A stretch of 64,000 nt of DNA from Rahnella bonaserana (GCF_019049675.1 NZ_JAFMOW010000066.1:124001-188000), one strand, 5' to 3'. Shown: positions 19,229 to 27,436, counted from the first letter of the stretch. Numbers and translations are program-made. The notes: generated from the sequence alone by a model not told the origin.

Positions 19229-19900
19229 ATGGAAATGATGTTACCTCAGGCCCGGAACCGGCCTTTCTCCCGTTATGCCAAATGGCTGGGAGTCGCGCTG
19301 TTCTGCCTGCCCGCCACGGTTATGGCGCACCCGCACAGCTTCATCGATATGCAGACTACGCTGGTAGCGAATGAAACCTCCCTGACCGGGCTGAAAATGG
19401 TCTGGACGATGGACGAAATTACTTCCGCAGATTTGCTCTACGACGCGCAGAATGCCAAACCCGGTTCAGATATATGGAAAAAACTGGCGGCAGAAGTCAT
19501 GGCGCGGGTGCTCAGTCAGCATTATTTCACTGACTTTTATCGCGAAGGAAAACCGGTGAAATATCTCGATTTGCCCAGCGAATATCAGTTGTCCCGTAAA
19601 GGCGATCAGGCCGTGCTGGAATTTGTGTTACCGCTGGCAAAACCGCAAGTGCTGGAAGGTAAACCGATGGAATTTTCCACCTTCGATCCTTCGTATTTTG
19701 TTGATATGACGTATAAGGATAAAACCGCGCTGCATCTGCCGCCGGAGCTGGAAAAACGCTGCACGCTGGCGCTGTTTACGCCTAAACCTGATGCTTCGCT
19801 GCAAAACTACGCGCTGTCTCTCGATAAGGCCGATGCGCCGCCGGAAGATATGGATCTTGGTCAGCAATTTGCTCAAAAGGTCACGCTGGAATGTCATTAA
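19229..19900 (+). CDS. DUF1007 periplasmic protein (ZevA-like)
   Basis: A 223-residue exported protein of the DUF1007 family. A signal peptide ends near PATVMA, and the mature N-terminus starts with HPHSFIDMQ, a His pair that could bind metal. DUF1007 genes are usually paired with NicO-type transporters, as here. In Haemophilus the pair is called ZevA/ZevB and linked to zinc acquisition. The next gene overlaps by 10 bases. Three in-frame ATGs (19229, 19235, 19238) leave the start slightly uncertain. The Zur-like palindrome upstream fits a metal role. Confidence 0.8.
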   Translation: MEMMLPQARNRPFSRYAKWLGVALFCLPATVMAHPHSFIDMQTTLVANETSLTGLKMVWTMDEITSADLLYDAQNAKPGSDIWKKLAAEVMARVLSQHYFTDFYREGKPVKYLDLPSEYQLSRKGDQAVLEFVLPLAKPQVLEGKPMEFSTFDPSYFVDMTYKDKTALHLPPELEKRCTLALFTPKPDASLQNYALSLDKADAPPEDMDLGQQFAQKVTLECH

Positions 19901-20910
19901 TTTCCACACCTCCGAAGACGCTGTCCTGGCGCGATCTCTGGCCGCTGGCGATATTTCTGTTGCTGCTGGCGGGTGGCATTTTTCTTCTCATTCATTACTG
20001 GCCGCGAATTTTGCTGAGCAGCATTATCTGGCAGCGGGAATTGCATCAGGAACTGGCCGGACTGTTGCGGCAGGTGAAAGAAAATCCGATGCAGTCGGGG
20101 ATGACGCTGGCCGGTTTCAGCCTGATTTACGGTGTGATCCACGCCATCGGACCGGGGCACGGTAAAATCGTTATTACCACCTATCTGGCAACGCATCCCT
20201 CACGGCTAAAAAGCAGCCTGAAGCTGACATTCGCCTCGGCGATAGTGCAGGGGCTGGTGGCGATATTGCTGGTCAGCGTCGTGCTCGGCGTGCTCCAACT
20301 TTCCTCGCGTCAGCTGCATCAGAGCAGTTTCTGGATGGAGCGGGGCAGCTTCATACTGGTGATATTGCTCGGCGTATTGCTGTGCTGGCGTGCGCTGAAA
20401 CGGGTGTGGCAGACGATAAAAAGTTTGCGTCGCGCACCGGCAATGAAAATCCACAGCCTGTCGCCGATGGGCAGTGAAACACATGTCCACGATGAACATT
20501 GCGGCTGCGGACATCAGCATGTACCCAGCGATCAGCAGCTTCAGGCAGGCGGGGATTTGCGCACGCAAATAGCGATAGTGCTGGCGATGGGGTTGCGTCC
20601 GTGCTCCGGCGCGATCATGGTGTTGTTGTTTTCCAAGGTGATTGGCGTTTACAGCTGGGGCGTGATTTCAGCCATTACGATGGCCATCGGCACTTCGCTG
20701 ACCGTCTCGCTGATTGGTGTACTGGTGTTTTACAGTCGTGAGCTGGCGGTAAAACTGAGTGCAACCCGCACGCCTGCGGCCTGGCAGCGGATCACCTGGT
20801 CATTGCTGGCGCTGACCGGTGGGATTGTCTTGCTGGTGGCGGGCGTGTTGCTCTACAGCACCGGCGGCGGAGACGTTTCGCCGATCACCGGCGGGCCTTT
20901 CAGGGGATAA
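19891..20910 (+). CDS. NicO-family nickel/cobalt/zinc transporter (ZevB-like)
   Basis: A 339-residue inner-membrane protein of the NicO/RcnA superfamily with about six to seven membrane helices. Signature motifs are HAIGPGHGKIV near residue 90, with His and Gly in the first conserved helix, and LAMGLRPCSGAI in the second half. A His/Cys-rich hydrophilic loop HVHDEHCGCGHQH lies between them, as expected for a metal-binding loop. Whether it imports or exports, and whether the metal is Ni, Co or Zn, cannot be read from sequence. Translation is coupled to the DUF1007 gene by a 10-bp overlap. Confidence 0.85.
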   Translation: MSLISTPPKTLSWRDLWPLAIFLLLLAGGIFLLIHYWPRILLSSIIWQRELHQELAGLLRQVKENPMQSGMTLAGFSLIYGVIHAIGPGHGKIVITTYLATHPSRLKSSLKLTFASAIVQGLVAILLVSVVLGVLQLSSRQLHQSSFWMERGSFILVILLGVLLCWRALKRVWQTIKSLRRAPAMKIHSLSPMGSETHVHDEHCGCGHQHVPSDQQLQAGGDLRTQIAIVLAMGLRPCSGAIMVLLFSKVIGVYSWGVISAITMAIGTSLTVSLIGVLVFYSRELAVKLSATRTPAAWQRITWSLLALTGGIVLLVAGVLLYSTGGGDVSPITGGPFRG

Positions 20911-20949
20911 CTTCCGTGGCGCAACCTTCATGGGATAAACAGCAGGCAT

Positions 20950-20985
20950 AAAAAAACGGACGCCCGAAAGGACGTCCGTTTTTCT
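20950..20985. terminator. bidirectional terminator between NicO gene and suhB
   Basis: The stem CGGACG...CC/GG...CGTCCG is flanked by six A and five T. It suits both the rightward NicO transcript and the leftward suhB transcript. Confidence 0.85.
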
Positions 20986-21006
20986 TAGTATCAATAACCG
21001 GCGAAA

Positions 21007-21810
21007 TTAACGCTTCAGCGCTTCGCTCAGTTCATCACGCATGGTCATCAGAATACCTTTAACGACACGTGGGTTGCCTGCAACGATGTTGCCAGACGAG
21101 AAGTGGTTATGGCCGCCAACGAAGTCAGTCACAACGCCGCCTGATTCACGAACCAGCAGTTCGCCACCGGCGAAATCCCACGGTTTCAGGGCGATTTCGA
21201 AGAAACCGTCAACGCGGCCAGCAGCCACGTAAGCCAGATCCAGCGCAGCAGAACCGGTGCGACGGAAGTCTGCACATTCAGTGAACAGTTTGCCAACCAC
21301 ATTCATGTAGCTGGTTGCGTGTTGTTTTGCTTTGAACGGGAAGCCGGTCGCCAGAATGGTGCCGTCGAGATCTTTCGCATTGGTACCGCGCAGACGGTAA
21401 CCGTTCAGCTGTGCGCCCTGACCGCGGGTCGCGGTGAACAGTTCGTTACGCATTGGGTCGTAAACTACCGCGACTTCAGTGCGGCCTTTGATGCGCACGG
21501 CGATAGAAACAGCGAAATGTGGGAAGCGTTTAACGAAGTTGGTGGTGCCATCCAGCGGGTCGATAATCCATTGTACGTCTTTGTCTTCGCCTTCCAGTTC
21601 GCCACACTCTTCACTGATGATGGTGTGTTTTGGGTAGGATTTGCGAATGACATCGATAATCATGTGTTCTGCATCGCGGTCTACGTTGGTAACAAAATCG
21701 TTGGTACCTTTTTGAGTAGCTTCTACAGAGTCTGGCGTTTCGTAATGTTTGGCAATCAGGTTACCGGCCTTGCGCGCAGCGCGCACGGCGATGGTGAGCA
21801 TCGGATGCAT
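21007..21810 (-). CDS. suhB: inositol-1-monophosphatase / NusB-associated factor SuhB
   Basis: A 267-residue Mg-dependent phosphatase, also known in E. coli as a component of the rRNA antitermination complex. The metal-binding motif WIIDPLDGTTNF and the second motif WDFAGGELLVRESGG are present. The ATG at 21810 gives the usual E. coli length. The gene diverges from trmJ across 127 bp, as in E. coli. Confidence 0.96.
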   Translation of the reverse strand: MHPMLTIAVRAARKAGNLIAKHYETPDSVEATQKGTNDFVTNVDRDAEHMIIDVIRKSYPKHTIISEECGELEGEDKDVQWIIDPLDGTTNFVKRFPHFAVSIAVRIKGRTEVAVVYDPMRNELFTATRGQGAQLNGYRLRGTNAKDLDGTILATGFPFKAKQHATSYMNVVGKLFTECADFRRTGSAALDLAYVAAGRVDGFFEIALKPWDFAGGELLVRESGGVVTDFVGGHNHFSSGNIVAGNPRVVKGILMTMRDELSEALKR

Positions 21811-21937
21811 GGATATCTTCCAACTAGGATGTTAAAGAACGGGAATACGGGAAACGGCACGCAGTATAGCAGGGGTTCTGAAAATTAACTACCGTTGTGT
21901 TAGGCTGTTGTGATTTTCCGTCTGGCTAAGAGTTCCT

Positions 21938-22675
21938 ATGCTGCCCAATATCCGCATTGTATTAGTTGAAACGTCCCACACTGGCAATATGGGCTCCACA
22001 GCCCGCGCCATGAAAACGATGGGTTTATCAAGTCTTTACCTGGTAAATCCGCTGGTAAAACCTGACTCTCAGGCTATCTCTTTGTCTGCCGGTGCCAGTG
22101 ATGTCATCGGTAATGCGACAATTGTTGATACCCTCGATGAAGCCCTGGCGGGGTGTAGTCTGGTGATTGGCACCAGTGCGCGTTCCCGCACACTGCCGTG
22201 GCCGATGCTTGAGCCGCGTGAATGTGGTGAGCACAGTGCGAAAGCGGCACAAACTGCGCCGGTTGCGCTGGTGTTTGGCCGCGAACGCGTCGGGCTGACC
22301 AATGAAGAACTGCAGAAATGTAACTACCACGTGTGTATTCCGGCGAACCCTGAATACAGCTCGCTGAATCTGGCGATGGCCGTGCAGATTATTGCCTATG
22401 AAGTGCGTGTCGCGCATCTGGCGTTGCTGGAAGCGGCAAAACCGCAAATCGAATACGAAGAAACGCCTTATCCGCTGGTGGATGACCTCGAACGTTTTTA
22501 TCAGCATCTGGAAAAAACCTTGCTGGAAACCGGCTTTATTCGTCAGGCACATCCTGGTCAGGTGATGAGCAAATTACGCCGTTTGTTTACTCGTGCGCGA
22601 CCTGAATCTCAGGAATTAAACATCCTGCGCGGTATCCTGACGTCGATTGAAAAGACAAATAGCAACAAAGAATAA
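21938..22675 (+). CDS. trmJ: tRNA (cytidine/uridine-2'-O-)-methyltransferase TrmJ
   Basis: A 245-residue SPOUT methyltransferase that 2'-O-methylates position 32 of several tRNAs using S-adenosylmethionine. The knotted C-terminal part of the catalytic domain is visible ([17 protein letters not shown] and the [16 protein letters not shown] loop). A C-terminal helical extension follows, as in E. coli TrmJ. It is the gene directly before iscR, again the E. coli order. Confidence 0.95.
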   Translation: MLPNIRIVLVETSHTGNMGSTARAMKTMGLSSLYLVNPLVKPDSQAISLSAGASDVIGNATIVDTLDEALAGCSLVIGTSARSRTLPWPMLEPRECGEHSAKAAQTAPVALVFGRERVGLTNEELQKCNYHVCIPANPEYSSLNLAMAVQIIAYEVRVAHLALLEAAKPQIEYEETPYPLVDDLERFYQHLEKTLLETGFIRQAHPGQVMSKLRRLFTRARPESQELNILRGILTSIEKTNSNKE

Positions 22676-22776
22676 GCGGGAAAAAACGATTATAAATTCA
22701 TGGTTTATGTATTTTAATCAACAGGTTGTCTGAGTTTTTCTGATGACGAAAATAGTGCGGTTCTGCCCGATCTGTA

Positions 22777-22826
22777 ATACTTGAGTAAATTACTAGGTTA
22801 AATAGTTGACTGTTTTACTCGGGAAT
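22777..22826 (+). promoter_or_regulatory. two tandem IscR type-1 sites upstream of iscR
   Basis: Two adjacent 25-bp elements occupy 22777-22801 (beginning ATACTTGAGTAAATTAC) and 22802-22826 (beginning ATAGTTGACTGTTTTAC). Both follow the IscR type-1 pattern ATA-N2-TGA-N10-AC. This is the arrangement by which [2Fe-2S]-IscR represses its own promoter in E. coli. iscR starts 66 bp downstream. Confidence 0.8.
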
Positions 22827-22891
22827 GGCAGACTCGTTTGCATGTTCCGCACTATTGAATTTTTAAGTCATTTTAAACAGGTAACCATGCT

Positions 22892-23386
22892 ATGAGACTG
22901 ACATCCAAAGGCCGTTATGCCGTGACCGCTATGCTTGACGTTGCACTGCATTCACAGGAAGGACCAGTACCACTGGCTGACATTTCTGAGCGTCAGGGTA
23001 TTTCCCTTTCTTACCTGGAGCAGCTTTTCTCGCGCTTACGCAAAAATGGTCTGGTTGCCAGTGTTCGTGGTCCCGGCGGTGGTTATCTGTTAGGTAAAGA
23101 TTCCGGCGATATCGCGGTTGGCGCAGTGATTACTGCCGTTGACGAATCTGTCGATGCGACCCGCTGCCAGGGTAAAGAAGGCTGCCAGAATGGCGAGCGT
23201 TGCCTGACTCACACCCTGTGGCGTGATCTCAGTGAACGCATCAGCGGCTTCCTGAACAACATCACGCTGGCAGAGCTGGTCAACAACCAGGAAATCCTGG
23301 AAGTGGCCGACCGTCAGAACGGTGAAATCCGTCGTCAGCCGAATGGCCGCCAGATGGAAACCATCAACGTCAATCTTCGAGCCTAA
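22892..23386 (+). CDS. iscR: Fe-S cluster regulator IscR
   Basis: A 164-residue Rrf2-family repressor/activator. The winged helix occupies the N-terminus ([17 protein letters not shown]). The [2Fe-2S] ligands are all present: Cys92, Cys98, Cys104 and His107 ([16 protein letters not shown]). It should therefore sense Fe-S status. Two type-1 sites upstream predict autoregulation. In E. coli iscS follows as the next gene of one operon. Here a strong terminator and 323 bp separate them, and the rest of the operon is missing. Confidence 0.97.
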   Translation: MRLTSKGRYAVTAMLDVALHSQEGPVPLADISERQGISLSYLEQLFSRLRKNGLVASVRGPGGGYLLGKDSGDIAVGAVITAVDESVDATRCQGKEGCQNGERCLTHTLWRDLSERISGFLNNITLAELVNNQEILEVADRQNGEIRRQPNGRQMETINVNLRA

Positions 23387-23433
23387 TCCCCGACATCCTT
23401 CGCGCCGCCTCTGCGTTGGCTGCTGTTGCAAAC

Positions 23434-23463
23434 CCCGGTCACATACTATTGTATGCTCCCGGG
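23434..23463. repeat. structured intergenic element, possible dispersed repeat
   Basis: A symmetric hairpin CCCGG-TCA-CATAC-TATT-GTATG-CTC-CCGGG is followed by AATTTGCTCC and a GCCGCC stretch. From general familiarity, similar segments recur between genes in Yersinia/Serratia-type genomes. There is only one copy in this window, so its repeat nature is unproven here. Confidence 0.35.
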
Positions 23464-23533
23464 AATTTGCTCCATTGCCGCCCTGATGCGACGCGAATGA
23501 TTTAGGTTAAGCATGGGAATTTTGATGTGACTG

Positions 23534-23575
23534 AAAGCCCGCGGAAATGCAGATTTCCGCGGGCTTTTGCTTTTG
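23534..23575 (+). terminator. strong terminator between iscR and iscS
   Basis: A perfect 15-bp stem (AAAGCCCGCGGAAAT at 23534-23548, its complement at 23553-23567) with a GCAG loop is followed by TGCTTTTG. It should end transcription from iscR before iscS, which is unlike the polycistronic E. coli isc operon. Confidence 0.88.
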
Positions 23576-23635
23576 TGTCGTCAATTCTTACCGATTAGTG
23601 CCCGCAAAGTGTCATTTCCCTTTTAAGAATCTGTG

Positions 23636-23687
23636 AACCCGTTTTAAACTGGTTATCGTTTTTTATTCTTTCGTTCGTAGACGAACG
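23636..23687 (+). promoter_or_regulatory. two palindromes in the iscS leader
   Basis: AACCCGTTTTAAACTGGTT (23636-23654) is a 19-bp inverted repeat with one mismatched pair around a central T. CGTTCGTAGACGAACG (23672-23687) is a perfect 7-bp-arm dyad with a two-base centre. Both lie between the iscR terminator and the iscS start at 23710. They look like operators or an operator plus a leader hairpin. The binding protein is unknown, and neither fits the IscR type-1 or type-2 pattern. Confidence 0.5.
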
Positions 23688-23709
23688 CGCAGTCCGGAGC
23701 TTACCTGCC

Positions 23710-24879
23710 ATGAAATTACCTATTTATCTCGATTATTCCGCTACCACGCCGGTTGATCCGCGTGTGGCGAAAATGATGATGCAGTGTTTAACACTTGACG
23801 GTACTTTCGGTAATCCGGCCTCCCGTTCTCACCGCTTTGGCTGGCAGGCCGAAGAGGCGGTAGATGTGGCGCGCAACCATATTGCCGGGCTGATTAATGC
23901 CGATCCGCGTGAAATTGTCTTCACCTCAGGCGCGACAGAATCAGACAATCTGGCGATTAAAGGTGCCGCCCACGCGCAGCGTGAGAAAGGCAGACATATC
24001 ATCACCAGCCAGACGGAACACAAAGCGGTGTTAGACACCTGTGCTCAGCTGGAAACCGAAGGCTTCGACGTCACCTATTTAGCGCCCCAGGCCGACGGTT
24101 TTATCCCTCCTGCTATGATTGAAGCGGCGCTGCGCCCGGACACCGTTTTGGTATCCATCATGCAGGTAAATAATGAAATCGGCGTGGTGCAGGATATTGC
24201 GACAATCGGTGAGTTGTGCCGCAGTCGTGGCATTCTTTTCCATGTGGATGCAACCCAGAGCGTGGGTAAAATTGCGATTGATGTCAGTGAGCTGAAAGTG
24301 GATCTGATGTCATTTTCCGCGCATAAGATTTATGGCCCAAAAGGGATTGGCGCGCTGTATGTCAGCCGCAAACCGAAAGTGCGGATAGAAGCGCAAATCC
24401 ACGGCGGCGGTCATGAGCGCGGTATGCGTTCAGGTACGTTGCCGGTGCATCAGATTGTCGGAATGGGCGAGGCGTATCGTATCGCCAGAGAGGAAATGAC
24501 CGCGGAAGTGGCACGTCTGAGCGAACTGCGCGATCGTCTGTGGAAAGGCATTCAGCAGCTTGATCAGGTGTTTCTCAACGGCACGCCGAAACATGCTGCG
24601 CCAAATATTCTTAACGTCAGTTTTGCCGATGTTGAAGGTGAATCCCTGATTATGGCGCTCAAGGATCTGGCGGTATCGTCAGGTTCCGCCTGTACGTCTG
24701 CGAGCCTTGAACCTTCCTACGTTTTGCGCGCAATCGGATTAAGCGAAGAGCTGGCACACGGCTCAATCCGTTTTTCCCTCGGGCGCTGGACCACGGAAGA
24801 AGAAATTGATTATGCGATTGCGCTGGTGGTGAAATCAGTCCGCCGCCTGCGTGAATTGCCCCCTGTTTATACGAAATGA
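23710..24879 (+). CDS. iscS: cysteine desulfurase IscS, C-terminally shortened
   Basis: A 389-residue PLP-dependent cysteine desulfurase, collinear with E. coli IscS (404 residues) up to about residue 383. His104, the PLP Lys206 ([10 protein letters not shown]) and the persulfide Cys328 ([10 protein letters not shown]) are intact, so it should be active. The protein then ends in PPVYTK. About 15 residues are missing, including the SIEWAHH end of the C-terminal tail that in E. coli contacts the scaffold IscU. No remnant of that tail is found in another frame after the stop. iscU, iscA, hscB, hscA, fdx and iscX are absent, and pepB follows after 81 bp. IscS also feeds TusA and ThiI, which may be its remaining job. 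Confidence 0.93.
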   Translation: MKLPIYLDYSATTPVDPRVAKMMMQCLTLDGTFGNPASRSHRFGWQAEEAVDVARNHIAGLINADPREIVFTSGATESDNLAIKGAAHAQREKGRHIITSQTEHKAVLDTCAQLETEGFDVTYLAPQADGFIPPAMIEAALRPDTVLVSIMQVNNEIGVVQDIATIGELCRSRGILFHVDATQSVGKIAIDVSELKVDLMSFSAHKIYGPKGIGALYVSRKPKVRIEAQIHGGGHERGMRSGTLPVHQIVGMGEAYRIAREEMTAEVARLSELRDRLWKGIQQLDQVFLNGTPKHAAPNILNVSFADVEGESLIMALKDLAVSSGSACTSASLEPSYVLRAIGLSEELAHGSIRFSLGRWTTEEEIDYAIALVVKSVRRLRELPPVYTK

Positions 24880-24915
24880 AGTGCCACCCGCTGAACGGGT
24901 GATTTGCCTGTCATT

Positions 24916-24934
24916 GATAATGAATATTCATTGA
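24916..24934. promoter_or_regulatory. Fur-like AT-rich palindrome before pepB
   Basis: GATAATGAATATTCATTGA contains the perfect palindrome AATGAATATTCATT (24919-24932) and matches the 6-1-6 form of the Fur box at 10 of 12 positions. It lies 27 bp before the pepB start, at the junction where the missing isc genes would have been. Confidence 0.35.
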
Positions 24935-24960
24935 AGATAAAAACAATCAGGAGTCCTGTT

Positions 24961-26271
24961 ATGAGTTCCGAAGTAACGACCAATGAAGCGATGTCCGTCT
25001 TCCTTTCCTCTGAGCCAGCTGATGCACGCTGGGGCGAAAAGGCAACACTGAGCACGGATTCTGCCGGTATGACCATTCACCTGAAAGACGGCGATGCGCT
25101 GACGGCTATTTCCCGCGCTGCACGCCGCATCGACGGTCAGGGCGTGAAAAACGTCAAACTGGCGGGTGAAGGCTGGGATCTCGAAAACAGCTGGGCATTC
25201 TGGCAGGGCTTCCGGGGTCCGAAAGGCACACGCAATGTTGAATGGGCTGACCTGTCTGAAGATGACGCAAACACACTGAAACAACGCCTGAAAATCATCG
25301 ACTGGGTGCGTAACACCATCAATACTCCGGCGGAAGATTTGTCCCCTGAACAATTGGCTACCCGCGCCGTTGATCTGATGTGCGAATTCGGCAACGAAAA
25401 AGTCAGCTACCGCATCACCAAAGGTGACGATCTGCGTCAGCAAAGTTACATGGGGATCCACACCGTCGGTCGTGGTTCTGACCGTCCGCCGGTCCTGCTG
25501 GCACTGGATTACAACCCGAGCGGCGACGCAGATGCCCCGGTTTATGCCTGTCTGGTCGGCAAAGGTATTACCTTCGACACAGGCGGCTACAGCCTGAAAC
25601 CAAGCGCTTCCATGGATTCCATGAAAGCCGATATGGGCGGTGCCGCGACTCTGACTGGCGCGCTGGCGCTGGCGGCGGCTAACGGCCTGAATAAACGCGT
25701 AAAACTGTATCTGTGCTGTGCGGATAACATGGTCAGCGGCAATGCGCTGAAACTCGGCGATATCATTCGTTATCGTAACGGCAAAACCGTTGAAGTGATG
25801 AATACTGACGCCGAAGGCCGTCTGGTACTGGCCGATGGCCTGATTGACGCGTCTGCACAAAATCCTGAACTGATCATTGATGCGGCAACGCTTACAGGTG
25901 CTGCAAAAATGGCGCTGGGCAACGATTACCATGCGCTGTTTAGCTTTGACGATGCACTGGCAGGCGAACTGCTGGAAAGCGCGAAAGCTGAACACGAACC
26001 GTTCTGGCGTCTGCCGCTGGAAGAGTTCCACCGTTCGCATCTGCCGTCTAACTTTGCCGAGCTGAACAACATTGCCGGTCCTGCGCACACTGCGGGCGCG
26101 AGCACGGCGGCAGCATTCCTTTCTCATTTCGTCACTGAATATAAGAAAGGCTGGCTGCACATCGACTGTTCTGCGACTTATCGCAAAAGCGCGGCGGATC
26201 AGTGGTCTGCCGGTGCGACGGGTCTGGGCGTGCGTACCGTTGCTAACTTATTGTTAGCCAAAGCGAAGTAA
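24961..26271 (+). CDS. pepB: peptidase B (aminopeptidase)
   Basis: A 436-residue M17 leucine-aminopeptidase-type enzyme with two metal ions that removes N-terminal residues from peptides in the cytoplasm. The catalytic signature [14 protein letters not shown] and the preceding [20 protein letters not shown] metal-site block are present. The start at 24961 has AGGAG at a good distance, and the frame extending back to 24904 is leader. In E. coli pepB is the last gene of the isc cluster. Here it directly follows the shortened iscS. Confidence 0.96.
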   Translation: MSSEVTTNEAMSVFLSSEPADARWGEKATLSTDSAGMTIHLKDGDALTAISRAARRIDGQGVKNVKLAGEGWDLENSWAFWQGFRGPKGTRNVEWADLSEDDANTLKQRLKIIDWVRNTINTPAEDLSPEQLATRAVDLMCEFGNEKVSYRITKGDDLRQQSYMGIHTVGRGSDRPPVLLALDYNPSGDADAPVYACLVGKGITFDTGGYSLKPSASMDSMKADMGGAATLTGALALAAANGLNKRVKLYLCCADNMVSGNALKLGDIIRYRNGKTVEVMNTDAEGRLVLADGLIDASAQNPELIIDAATLTGAAKMALGNDYHALFSFDDALAGELLESAKAEHEPFWRLPLEEFHRSHLPSNFAELNNIAGPAHTAGASTAAAFLSHFVTEYKKGWLHIDCSATYRKSAADQWSAGATGLGVRTVANLLLAKAK

Positions 26272-26298
26272 GTTTCAGAAAGCAATGCATGATGCACA

Positions 26299-26326
26299 AC
26301 GGGGCGCTTAACGGCGCCCCGTTTTA
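26299..26326 (+). terminator. pepB terminator
   Basis: The stem ACGGGGCGC/GCGCCCCGT is followed by TTTTA, 28 bp after the pepB stop. Confidence 0.88.
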
Positions 26327-26349
26327 TACTATTAGCGGAGTCAAGAATC

Positions 26350-27213
26350 ATGAGTGTCCCACACGATCATCTTCCTGCTGGCGCGGCGGCAACTGACGGT
26401 GAAAACGAGCTGGAGCGCCTGCTGCGCCTGTCTGTCACTGCACCGGCCTGGCGTCCGGCGTTTTATCAAACTTTGCTGGAATCCACCGTTTTTGTGTTGG
26501 GTGATGCAGGGCAGGATGACGCTGAAAAGCAGGGCAGTGTGGCGATAACTGCAGGCAGTGAACTGAATATTTTGCACTGGGAAAAGCAGGACGGCAGCTC
26601 GATTATTCCTTTCTTTTCTTCGGTGGATTTTCTGGAAAAAGCCAGTGCCGGTGAAAGCGCGGATGAGCAGGCTTTTGTCGCGCTGCCCGCCCGCGTGTTG
26701 TTTGAAATGACGCAAGGGGAAGAATTGTTTCTCAATCCCAAGTCGGAATACGGCAAGGAATTCACCCCAAATGAAGTCACGCTGTTGCTGAGCAATGGCG
26801 GACTGAATGCGCCGTCGGAGCTGGTGCTGGATAAAGAAAGCCAGTTGCTGATTGGTCAGCCGGAGGAATATCCTTCTGCAATGATCGACGCGCTGACTAC
26901 ACTCTTCACACAGAAGAAGCCGGTGCGCCGCGCCTTTATGGCGCTGATCCATGATAAAGCCGCAGATGAACAGCCGAATCTGCTGATTGGTGTTGAGGCC
27001 GACGGTGATGAGCAGGAAATCGATGCGCTGATCCGCGAGGCGGGGAATGTGGCGAGTGAAACCTCACCCGACGACCGTCCGGTGGATTTCTGTATCGTTT
27101 CTGAAAAGGAACGCGGTATCAGCCATTATCTGATCAGCCACACGCAGCCGTTCTATCAGCGCAAATGGGGAAGCTGGTTGCGGAACATTATTCCGTCGTC
27201 AGGTCAGGCATAA
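26350..27213 (+). CDS. sseB: SseB family protein
   Basis: A 287-residue soluble protein of the SseB family, about 30 residues longer than E. coli SseB. Two SseB domains are apparent, one in the N-terminal half (LERLLRLSVTAPAWRPAF) and one C-terminal (DDRPVDFCIVSEKERGIS). In E. coli its overexpression changes serine sensitivity. The molecular function is not established. The pepB-sseB order is the standard one, but sseA, yfhM and pbpC, which follow in E. coli, are not found before ndk. Confidence 0.9.
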   Translation: MSVPHDHLPAGAAATDGENELERLLRLSVTAPAWRPAFYQTLLESTVFVLGDAGQDDAEKQGSVAITAGSELNILHWEKQDGSSIIPFFSSVDFLEKASAGESADEQAFVALPARVLFEMTQGEELFLNPKSEYGKEFTPNEVTLLLSNGGLNAPSELVLDKESQLLIGQPEEYPSAMIDALTTLFTQKKPVRRAFMALIHDKAADEQPNLLIGVEADGDEQEIDALIREAGNVASETSPDDRPVDFCIVSEKERGISHYLISHTQPFYQRKWGSWLRNIIPSSGQA

Positions 27214-27262
27214 AATCAGGGGATAAAGCGGGGCTGTACGCCGTTTTGTCCCTGTTTTGTTT
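27214..27262 (+). terminator. probable sseB terminator
   Basis: The imperfect stem CAGGGGATAAAGCGG/CCGTTTTGTCCCTG is followed by TTTTGTTT right after the sseB stop codon. Confidence 0.65.
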
Positions 27263-27334
27263 AAGGGAAATAGGCTGTTTAGGTTCGTTAGTGAATCAAT
27301 CACACATTTTTTTAATTAAATGTTGTGATTCGGG

Positions 27335-27363
27335 TAGGCAATCTTAACTTCGCTCCCTATAAT
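27335..27363 (+). promoter_or_regulatory. candidate ndk promoter
   Basis: A perfect -10 TATAAT (27358-27363) lies 17 bp after a TAGGCA -35 with four of six matches. Transcription would start near 27370, giving a leader of about 65 bases before ndk. An AATCACA/TGTGATT inverted repeat (27298-27330) lies just upstream. Confidence 0.55.
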
Positions 27364-27436
27364 CACCGCCATTTTACGGCAGGTATAACATTAAATTAAC
27401 CGGCCCTACCTATAAAAGTCAGACAGAGGTTTTTTC

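Noticed and set aside
23636-23654. IscR type-2 site before iscS
   Set aside because: The palindrome has CCC and GTTT blocks, but they are adjacent and not separated by the four bases the type-2 pattern requires.
24919-24932. ArgR box reading of AATGAATATTCATT
   Set aside because: ArgR boxes need a four-base centre between TGAAT and ATTCA. Here the half sites overlap, so the spacing is wrong.
24870-24960. Frameshift hiding the missing IscS tail
   Set aside because: I read all three forward frames after the stop. None gives anything like the conserved WEMYKxGVDLNSIEWAHH tail, so the shortening is not a simple frameshift.
24928-26160. 410-codon open frame antisense to pepB
   Set aside because: Same reason: it mirrors a conserved gene, has no ribosome binding site and its composition is unlike real proteins.
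27298-27330. CRP site before ndk
   Set aside because: AATCACA and TGTGATT are in the inverse order and 19 bp apart, not TGTGA-N6-TCACA. It is at most a stem-loop.
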